64,000 nt of DNA from Alphaproteobacteria bacterium (GTDB taxonomy: Bacteria; Pseudomonadota; Alphaproteobacteria; JAJFFI01): positions 20,000 to 83,999 of the forward strand of contig JASJBI010000018.1 in assembly GCA_030066595.1 (NCBI GenBank). The letters run 5' to 3'. Positions 52,305 to 59,080 of this stretch are shown here, one piece after another; within the stretch, counting starts at the first letter, position 1; the number at the start of each line of letters is the position of its first letter. A program made the position numbers and the translations under genes. The notes under the pieces were generated by a model. That model had not been told where the DNA came from, ran no database searches, and worked only from the letters and a program-made list of their open reading frames with translations.

Positions 52305-52796
52305 CTAAGCGGCTTTTGCCACCTGTATGTCCAACAGGCGCTCGACATCGAGGATCAGCAACAGCTTGCCCTCGAGCTGATACACTCCGGCAGAGACCTC
52401 GCGCCACACCGCGTCCAGCGTCGATGGGTTCCGCTCGAAATCGGCTTTGTTGAGGCCCAAGACCTCGCCCACGGAATCGACGATCAGGCTGTACAGCTCG
52501 CCGCCATGGTCGACCACGACGCTCATGCTGTGCTGGTCCGGATCCCGCTGCGGAAGGCGAAGGCGCTGGCGAACATCGATCGCGGTGACGATGCGGCCGC
52601 GCAGATTGAGCGCGCCGGCCACCTCCGGCGGCGCCAGGGGAATACTGGTGATCTTCTGCGCGACGAGGACGTCCTGGACCGTCAGCACCGGCACGCCAAA
52701 CCACTGCTCGCCGATCGTGATCGTGACGAATTCCTCGTTGCCGGTCTCATGGTCTGTATCGCCGACCTTGGACGTTGTGACGAGTTCTTGGCTCAT
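52305..52796 (-). CDS. cheW: Chemotaxis coupling protein CheW
   Basis: 163 residues forming one CheW domain: EEFVTITIGEQWFGVPVLTVQDVLVAQKITSIPLAPPEVAGALNLRGRIVTAIDVRQRL and SLIVDSVGEVLGLNKADFERNPSTLDAVWREVSAGVYQLEGKLLLILDVERLL. The conserved NLRG turn that contacts receptors is present. It bridges receptors and CheA. Its ATG overlaps the cheA stop. Confidence 0.96.
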   Translation of the reverse strand: MSQELVTTSKVGDTDHETGNEEFVTITIGEQWFGVPVLTVQDVLVAQKITSIPLAPPEVAGALNLRGRIVTAIDVRQRLRLPQRDPDQHSMSVVVDHGGELYSLIVDSVGEVLGLNKADFERNPSTLDAVWREVSAGVYQLEGKLLLILDVERLLDIQVAKAA

Positions 52797-55579
52797 GCGG
52801 CACCTCTTTGGACGGTCAGCGTCTCGTTCAGCGAGTGCAGCAGCGCATCCCGATCGAACTTAGCGACGTAGTCGTTGAAACCGGCATCCCGGCCCCGCTG
52901 GAGGTCGGATTGGGAAGCGAAGCTGGATAGGGCCACGATGGGGGTATCCGCCCATGTTTCGCTCGACTTGACGGCCTGGGCGAACTCGAAGCCGTTCATG
53001 CCGGGCATCTCGATATCGCTGATGATGACGTCGAACTGCTTGCCCGCTTCGCACAGCTGCATGGCGGCGTCGGCGCAATCGACCGTGGTCACCTGGTATC
53101 CGGCGACCGACAACAGCGGGGTCAGCAGATTGCGGAAGAACGGGCTGTCGTCCACCAACAGCACGCGCCGGCCCTCCCCTTCGGAATCGAAGGTGGGCCC
53201 TTCTTCTGAGCCGAACCAGTCATCGAACGCGTTGCCAAGGAAGAAACCGACGTCGATGATGTCCGTCGCCTTGTCGGAGATGACCGCGCTGCCGAGGATG
53301 CCGTTCTCCGAGCGCGACGGCAGTTCCACATCCAGCACGTCTTCCACGATGTCGACGATCTCGTCGACGACCAGGCCCATCGAACGGTCCCGGTCCGAGA
53401 AGACGACCACCGGCTGGCGGCCTTCGGATCTGATCTCGTAGCTCTGGTCGACAGTCACCAGCGGCATCAGTTGATCGCGATACTGCACAACCGCCTGGTC
53501 GTTCGACCTCTCGATCTTCTCGACGTCGATCTCTTCCAGGCGTGCGACCAGAGCCAGCGGGACCGCCTTGGGCGTATCGCCGCCAGCGTGGAACAGCAGC
53601 AGCGCGATCCGCTCGCTGGATCCGGCCTCGGACCGCTCGGCGTCTTCGGCGGCCTCCGTCTCGGCCGTACCGACCTCGCCGCTGGCCATGGCGATACCGT
53701 TCGGATCCAGGATCATGATGACGCTACCGTCGCCCAGGATCGTGTTGCCCGAGAACAGGGTCATATCGCGCAGGATCGGCGCGACCGGCTTGACCACGAT
53801 CTCTTCCGTATCGAACACCCGATCGACGATGATGCCGAAATTGTAGGTCCCGACCTGGCACACGACGATGAAGCTCTCCTGGGTGTCCTTGCCATTCGTC
53901 AGGGCGGCGACCGATCCATCCTCGTCCACGCCGGAGTCTGAGCCGTTCGCCTCCTTGGGCGCGACCGGTGCATCGCCCAAGCGCATCAGCTTGCGCAGCG
54001 AAACCAGCGGCAACAGCCGCTCGCGCAGGCGTAGAACGGGCACGCCGTTGATCTCTTCCAGGCGCCGTTCCGCAGAGTCGCCCGTGCGCACCAGCTCGGT
54101 GACGCTGAGCTGCGGGATGGCGAAGCGCTCGCCCCCGACTTCGACGATCAGGGCGTTCACGATCGCCAAAGTCAGCGGGATCTTGATGGTGAAGGACGAG
54201 CCCTGACCTTCGGTCGAATTCAGTTCGATGGTGCCGCCGATCTTCTCGATGTTCGTTTTCACCACGTCCATGCCGACGCCGCGGCCGGATACGCTGGTCA
54301 CCTCCGCCGCCGTCGAGAGGCCCGCATTGAAGATGAACTGCTGGATCTGCTGGTCTGTCATCGAGGCCAGCTCGGCTTCGCTGGCGACGCCGTTTGCCAC
54401 AACCTTGTCCTTGATCTTCTGGAGGTTGAGGCCGCGGCCGTCGTCGACGATCCGGATGATGATGTGGCCGCCTTCGTGGTGCGCGTCCAACAAGATGCGA
54501 CCGGTCTCCTTCTTGCCGGCGGCGAGCCGATCTTCCGGCGCCTCGATGCCATGGTCGCACGAATTGCGGACCATATGGGTCAGCGGGTCCCGGATCAGCT
54601 CGAGGATCTGGCGATCGAGTTCGGTCTCCTCGCCCTTCATTTGCAGCTCGAATTTCTTGCCGAGCTCGCGACCAAGATCGCGGACGATCCGCGGCAGCTT
54701 GGACCAGGCGTTGCCGATCGGCTGCATGCGCGTCTTCATCACGCCCTCTTGCAACTCCGAGGTCACGTGATTGAGACGCTGCAGGGGAGCGGCCAGTTCG
54801 GCATCCTCGCGCCCGCGCATGATCTGCATCAGCTGGTTGCGGGTGAGCACCAGCTCGCTGACCATGGTCATCAGGTTCTCGAGCAGGTCGACGTGGACAC
54901 GGATGGTCTGCGCGGCGACCGAGGATTCGGGGGGCGCTTCCTCGCCGCCCTTGTCGGGCTGCTGCGCGGCCGGCTTGGGCGCGGCCGGCGCTGGCGGCTC
55001 GGCGGGTTTCGCCTCGGCGCCGGCGTCGCTCAGTTCCGCCGCCGGCGTATCCGCTGGCGCAGGCTCGGCCGGCTCTGCCGTGTCCGCCGCCTCCGCCGTC
55101 TCAGCCGTTACCGGCTGTTCCGCTGCGCCGTCGTCTCCGGCCGGCTCCTCAGCCTGGACCGGCGCTTCCACCTCGGCCGGCGGCGCTGCCTCTGCCGGCG
55201 CACCGCCCTCGGCGGCGGCGTTGAGCCGCGCGATCAGATCGCTGTCGTCCCCTTCGGGCTCGGTCTCGGTCTCCTCCAGGACGGCCAGGATCGACTTGAT
55301 CCGGTCGAGCGCTTCCAGGATCAGGCTGACCGAGTCCTCGGTGACCTCGACCTCGCCGTCGCGATACTTGCCGAGAACGTTCTCGCCGGCATGGGCGACG
55401 GCCTCGAGCCGGGGCAATCCGAGAAAGCCGCAGGTGCCCTTGATGGTGTGAACGATACGAAAGATGTTGCCCAGGAGCGTCGGATCGTTCGGCGTCTGCT
55501 CGAGCTTGACCAGCTCGACGTCGAGGACCTCAAGTCCTTCCGCGGTCTCGGTAAGAAATTCGGATAGCAGGTCGTCCAT
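52793..55579 (-). CDS. cheA: Hybrid chemotaxis kinase CheA with C-terminal receiver
   Basis: 928 residues from the ATG at 55579 (ACAGGA upstream). The Hpt domain (1-105) has phospho-His H44 in HTIKGTCGFLGL. An Ala/Glu/Pro-rich linker (about 105-222) replaces the CheY/CheB-binding P2 domain. The dimerisation helix (about 226-285), the kinase N-box HMVRNSCDHGIE (335-346) and DDGRGL (379-384) follow. There are two CheW-like domains in tandem (about 500-660 and 680-800). A receiver domain closes the protein (about 805-928, RVLLVDDSPFFRNLL, IISDIEMPGMNG). It phosphorylates CheY and CheB in response to receptors. Confidence 0.94.
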   Translation of the reverse strand: MDDLLSEFLTETAEGLEVLDVELVKLEQTPNDPTLLGNIFRIVHTIKGTCGFLGLPRLEAVAHAGENVLGKYRDGEVEVTEDSVSLILEALDRIKSILAVLEETETEPEGDDSDLIARLNAAAEGGAPAEAAPPAEVEAPVQAEEPAGDDGAAEQPVTAETAEAADTAEPAEPAPADTPAAELSDAGAEAKPAEPPAPAAPKPAAQQPDKGGEEAPPESSVAAQTIRVHVDLLENLMTMVSELVLTRNQLMQIMRGREDAELAAPLQRLNHVTSELQEGVMKTRMQPIGNAWSKLPRIVRDLGRELGKKFELQMKGEETELDRQILELIRDPLTHMVRNSCDHGIEAPEDRLAAGKKETGRILLDAHHEGGHIIIRIVDDGRGLNLQKIKDKVVANGVASEAELASMTDQQIQQFIFNAGLSTAAEVTSVSGRGVGMDVVKTNIEKIGGTIELNSTEGQGSSFTIKIPLTLAIVNALIVEVGGERFAIPQLSVTELVRTGDSAERRLEEINGVPVLRLRERLLPLVSLRKLMRLGDAPVAPKEANGSDSGVDEDGSVAALTNGKDTQESFIVVCQVGTYNFGIIVDRVFDTEEIVVKPVAPILRDMTLFSGNTILGDGSVIMILDPNGIAMASGEVGTAETEAAEDAERSEAGSSERIALLLFHAGGDTPKAVPLALVARLEEIDVEKIERSNDQAVVQYRDQLMPLVTVDQSYEIRSEGRQPVVVFSDRDRSMGLVVDEIVDIVEDVLDVELPSRSENGILGSAVISDKATDIIDVGFFLGNAFDDWFGSEEGPTFDSEGEGRRVLLVDDSPFFRNLLTPLLSVAGYQVTTVDCADAAMQLCEAGKQFDVIISDIEMPGMNGFEFAQAVKSSETWADTPIVALSSFASQSDLQRGRDAGFNDYVAKFDRDALLHSLNETLTVQRGAA

Positions 55580-55703
55580 TCCTGTGCGCCCCTTGGTCTC
55601 CCAGGATTTGACGGCATCCTGGTTGCGGTTGGCCTGCGCCACGACGCCAGGACAAGGGTCGCGCACAGGCTTTGGTTAACTGCGCGAGACTGGCGGAACT
55701 TAT

Positions 55704-55718
55704 TTAAAATCCAGTAAA
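55704..55718. promoter_or_regulatory. CtrA-like box upstream of cheA
   Basis: TTAA-N7-TAAA, one mismatch, 125-139 bp before the cheA ATG, in the 169-bp gap after chpT. Confidence 0.3.
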
Positions 55719-55748
55719 TTCTGGACTTCTGGGGGACCAAACAGGGCC

Positions 55749-56387
55749 TTAAGAACGTGCCGAAATCGTCACCGCATCCGATTCGGGCTGCTCGATGGCG
55801 AGCTGGAGGCCCAGGCTCTCGGCGAGGCACGCGGTGAAGTAGCCCAAGACCGTCCGCGCCGTGACCGCCTCGGCGGTGAGCTCGCGATCGAGCGCGGCCT
55901 GCATTTCGTCGCCCGGCCGGGCGCCGGTACCGCCGGCCGCCACCAGGACCTGCAGCCGGCCGGCGTTCTCCGAAATCCCGACACCCAAGACACCGCCCCG
56001 GGGCAGGGCGTCATTGGCCAACAGCAGCAGGTTGAGCAGCAGCTTGATTTCGGCCTCGTCGAAGGCCTGCTGCGTGTCGACCGTGGTGGAGCCCCAGTCA
56101 AGCTTGACCTTGCCTTCGCCGTAGTACTGCCGGGCCAGCTCCTGCGCATCGCCGACCGACTTGGCGACACCGGGCGCCATGCCGAAGGCAACCCGGTAGA
56201 ACTGCAGGCGACCAGCCATCTCCTTGGCGCTTTGGGTGACCAGCTCCATGGCCTCGGGGTCGGCGGAGGCCCCCATCTCGGTCATCAGCTCGATGCCGTT
56301 GTTGACCGCGCCGGTGAGCCCGGCCAAGTCGTGACACAGCCGGGAACACATCAGCTGAACGATTCGAAGATCTACGGTGACAGCCAT
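55749..56387 (-). CDS. chpT: Histidine phosphotransferase ChpT
   Basis: 212 residues from the ATG at 56387. VDLRIVQLMCSRLCHDLAGLTGAVNNGIELMTE carries the phospho-His H19 and is the ChpT signature; the C-terminal half is a degenerate kinase-like ATPase fold (FDEAEIKLLLNLLLLANDALPRGGVLGVGI). In Caulobacter ChpT carries phosphate from CckA to CtrA and CpdR. Finding it in the same locus as ctrA supports a dedicated motility phosphorelay. A GTG at 56402 is an alternative start. It lies upstream of cheA on the same strand. Confidence 0.88.
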   Translation of the reverse strand: MAVTVDLRIVQLMCSRLCHDLAGLTGAVNNGIELMTEMGASADPEAMELVTQSAKEMAGRLQFYRVAFGMAPGVAKSVGDAQELARQYYGEGKVKLDWGSTTVDTQQAFDEAEIKLLLNLLLLANDALPRGGVLGVGISENAGRLQVLVAAGGTGARPGDEMQAALDRELTAEAVTARTVLGYFTACLAESLGLQLAIEQPESDAVTISARS

Positions 56388-56534
56388 TTGATCGCCTGGC
56401 ACTCTGTTATGGGTCCGCGCGTGGCACCGGATCGCTCCCCAACCGGGTCGTCCTGCGCCACGCTGGCCGGCAAGATACAGGATGCCCTGCCGGTTTCAAT
56501 CGCGGTGTCGGCCCCCGAGGATCGATAGGAAGCC

Positions 56535-56735
56535 ATGTCGTCGCCTTTCTTGCCCGGGATGTTCGTGCGCCACCCCGATCAGCCCGACTGGGGCCTGGGA
56601 CAGGTTCAGTCGGCGATCGGGAACCGCATCACCGTGAATTTCGAGAATGCCGGAAAGCAACTGATAAACAGTGAACAAGTGGGGTTGCTGCCTGTGGAGC
56701 CGGATGACGCGTCCAATCCGGAAGGCCCGGACTAG
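56535..56735 (+). CDS. DUF3553 family small protein
   Basis: 66 residues: LPGMFVRHPDQPDWGLGQVQSAIGNRITVNFENAGKQLINSEQVGLLPVEP, a small beta-barrel pattern of the DUF3553 family (related to the CarD/UvrD C-terminal Tudor-like fold). It may bind nucleic acid or RNA polymerase but the function is unknown. It diverges from chpT and converges with the PepSY gene 15 bp away. Confidence 0.75.
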   Translation: MSSPFLPGMFVRHPDQPDWGLGQVQSAIGNRITVNFENAGKQLINSEQVGLLPVEPDDASNPEGPD

Positions 56736-56750
56736 GCCCGGCGAACTTGC

Positions 56751-57245
56751 CTACCGGTCGCCGGTGACCCGATCCTTCCGGGATTTGGGTCGCCCGTCGG
56801 TCGCGCCCGATTTGGGGGCCAAGACGCGTACGGACCGGCCGTGCGGCGGCAACGACACGCGAATCAAGCTTTTCGGCGAGACCACCTTGTCTACCGGCGG
56901 GACGGGCCCATCGACCGCATAACCGCTTGTGCGATGGCGGAAGGTCGAGATCAGGCGGCCCGAGCGGGGGCTCACCAAGAGCTCATTGACCTGCCAGGCA
57001 TCGTTGTGCGCGCCACCGGGCGTCATCACGCGCAGGGCATAGAGCTGCTGGCCCTTGCGCTCGACGCGGCTGATCTGCAGCACTTTGACGCCGAACCGCT
57101 TTTCGATCCTTTGCGCGATCTCAGCGGGCTCGGCCGCGACCGCCACATCCGTCCGGGTCAAACCGGCCGCAAGTGCGAGCGCGGCGATCGCCAACAGCCG
57201 GCTCACCGGCCGTCCCCGTCGTCTGACCCGCTCGGACGGCGCCAT
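56751..57245 (-). CDS. Secreted PepSY-domain-like protein
   Basis: 164 residues. An Arg-rich n-region and signal peptide (VSRLLAIAALALAAGLTRTDVAVAA, about 14-38) precede a PepSY-like fold: EPAEIAQRIEKRFGVKVLQISRVERKGQQLYALRVMTPGGAHNDAWQVNELLVSPRSGRLIS. The tail is basic and disordered. It probably acts in the periplasm, possibly as an inhibitor or chaperone domain. The start overlaps the end of fdhC by 43 bp, so it is likely co-transcribed with the formate dehydrogenase genes. Confidence 0.7.
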   Translation of the reverse strand: MAPSERVRRRGRPVSRLLAIAALALAAGLTRTDVAVAAEPAEIAQRIEKRFGVKVLQISRVERKGQQLYALRVMTPGGAHNDAWQVNELLVSPRSGRLISTFRHRTSGYAVDGPVPPVDKVVSPKSLIRVSLPPHGRSVRVLAPKSGATDGRPKSRKDRVTGDR

Positions 57246-58468
57246 CGCCCGGGCGTCTCCCGACCCGCTTCGGATCCGGTCCCGGTCCAGCCCGCCTCCG
57301 AGCCGAGCCGCCGGCCCGGGTTCCGCACGCCGACCGCAGGCGGAGCGGCCTCACGCGTGCTCTCCTGTCCGTCAGCGGCGGACGGATCTGTCGGATTCCC
57401 TGACCGCTCTTGCCCGTCCGCCGAAGTGCGCAGGAGCACCGTCGCCAGCCAACCCCGATGATGCTGGCGCGCCCAGGCTTCGCTCACGTAACCGGACAGG
57501 ACGGCACCCAATGAGCCCTCCTTGGCCACGACGTCCAGATAGATGTGGACCATCACGGCCGCCATGAGCACCAGGCCGAGCACGGCATGGCCGAGATGAA
57601 TCAGCTGCATGTCGACGACGCCGGCGTAGTCGACCCCACCAAAGGTAAACGGAAACAGCAGTGCCCCGCCGCTCGCCACCATCAGCAGCCCGCCCACCAC
57701 GAACACCGCCCAGCTTACCCTTTGCAGCCAGCCGAACTTGCCCACCAGCCGGTCACGCGCGCCGCCGGCGCGACGGTCCCGGCGCAGCTCCCTGGCGACG
57801 CCTCCGGCCGGAAACCAGGTCGCGGCGAGCAGCAGGATGCCGGCTGCGAAGGCCAGCCCGGCGAGGGTGTGGAGATGCTTCGCCGCAAAGGCGATGCGCG
57901 CGTGCAGGTCGGCTCCGACCAATGGCGCCAACAGGTCCTTGCCGTAGAGCTGGCTCAAACCGGTCAGCGCCAGCACCAGAAAACTGACTGCAACCAACCA
58001 GTGAACAAATGTCTGTAATATACTGAATCTTCTAATTTTTCTGCCCTTTGGTTTATCCTGCAGCGCGACCCGGCCCCGGACCGCGTACAGGGCCGCGACC
58101 GCGACGACCGTCAGCAACAGCAGCCAGGCACCGAACGCGGTCAGCGTGTCGGTCACGATCCAGCGCCAAGTCAATCCCTCGACCTGGATCAGGACCGCGG
58201 TCTTGCGGTCGAGCAACAGGACATCGCCGGCTTGCCCTTCCCGAATGTCGCGCCAAAGATCGGCGCCGGGCGAGCGCGGCGGGGCGGGGGGCGTCGCACC
58301 GGATGCGGACGCTGGCGGGTCGCCGGGTGGTCTTACGTCCGCCTCATAGACGGATCTGTCTTGTGCCAGGGCGCTGCCGCAAGCGCCGCCCGCCAAAGCG
58401 AGCAGCAGCCATGCGGCCACCATCCGCCGCGCGCTTGGGCCGAACGTCCTCGATACGAGCCGGACCAT
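57203..58468 (-). CDS. fdhC: Formate dehydrogenase gamma (cytochrome b556) subunit
   Basis: 421 residues from the ATG at 58468. The signal peptide (about 12-36) precedes a periplasmic segment. Four membrane helices carry heme-ligand histidines (FSILQTFVHWLVAVSFLVLALTGL; HARIAFAAKHLHTLAGLAFAAGILLLAAT; MQLIHLGHAVLGLVLMAAVMVHIYLDV). This is the FdnI/FdoI type b-cytochrome that passes electrons to quinone. A disordered C-terminal tail of about 75 residues is unusual. It starts 10 bp after fdhB. Confidence 0.88.
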   Translation of the reverse strand: MVRLVSRTFGPSARRMVAAWLLLALAGGACGSALAQDRSVYEADVRPPGDPPASASGATPPAPPRSPGADLWRDIREGQAGDVLLLDRKTAVLIQVEGLTWRWIVTDTLTAFGAWLLLLTVVAVAALYAVRGRVALQDKPKGRKIRRFSILQTFVHWLVAVSFLVLALTGLSQLYGKDLLAPLVGADLHARIAFAAKHLHTLAGLAFAAGILLLAATWFPAGGVARELRRDRRAGGARDRLVGKFGWLQRVSWAVFVVGGLLMVASGGALLFPFTFGGVDYAGVVDMQLIHLGHAVLGLVLMAAVMVHIYLDVVAKEGSLGAVLSGYVSEAWARQHHRGWLATVLLRTSADGQERSGNPTDPSAADGQESTREAAPPAVGVRNPGRRLGSEAGWTGTGSEAGRETPGRWRRPSGSDDGDGR

Positions 58469-58478
58469 ATCGTCGGGC

Positions 58479-59075
58479 TCAGGGAACGCGCTTGCGCTGA
58501 TAGGCGGTGCCCCAACCCCAAGCTCCGGAGCCGAAGCCCCGCGCGACCACGCGGTCCTGGTAGATCCCGGCCACGGCGGCGTCCTCGCCCGCGAGCAGGG
58601 CCTTGGTCGGGCAGAGCTCGGCACAGATCGGCAGCTTGCCTTCGGCCAGGCGGTTGCGCCCATACTGCCGCTGCTCGGCCTTCGAGTGGTCCTCCTCCGG
58701 CCCGCCCGCGCAGAAGGTGCACTTGTCCATCTTGCCGCGACCGCCGAAATTGCTCGCCTCGGGAAAGCGGGGCGCGCCAAACGGGCAGGCGAAGAAGCAG
58801 TAACCGCAGCCGATGCACATGTCCTTGGCGTGCAGCACCACGCCGTCTTCGGTCTCGTAGATGCAGTCCACCGGACAGACGGCGATGCAGGGCGCATCCG
58901 AGCAATGCATGCACGAGACCGAGATCGAGCGCTGCCCGGGCAGCCCCTGATCGACCGTGACGACCCGCCGCCGATGCAGGCCCCAGGGCAGCTCGTGCTC
59001 GTTCTTGCAGGCGATCACGCAGGCGTTGCAGTCGATGCAGCGCTCGGCGTCGACCAGGAATTTCATGCGGGCCAC
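58479..59075 (-). CDS. fdhB: Formate dehydrogenase beta subunit (four 4Fe-4S clusters)
   Basis: 198 residues from the GTG at 59075 (AAGG upstream); an ATG at 59066 would give 195. Four ferredoxin-type Cys groups are visible: CIDCNACVIAC, CMHCSDAPCIAVCP, CIGCGYCFFACP and CTFC...CAELCP. It carries electrons from FdhA to the cytochrome b subunit. Unlike E. coli FdnH it has no C-terminal membrane anchor, so it must be held by its partners. Confidence 0.92.
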   Translation of the reverse strand: MARMKFLVDAERCIDCNACVIACKNEHELPWGLHRRRVVTVDQGLPGQRSISVSCMHCSDAPCIAVCPVDCIYETEDGVVLHAKDMCIGCGYCFFACPFGAPRFPEASNFGGRGKMDKCTFCAGGPEEDHSKAEQRQYGRNRLAEGKLPICAELCPTKALLAGEDAAVAGIYQDRVVARGFGSGAWGWGTAYQRKRVP

Positions 59076-59080
59076 GGTGA

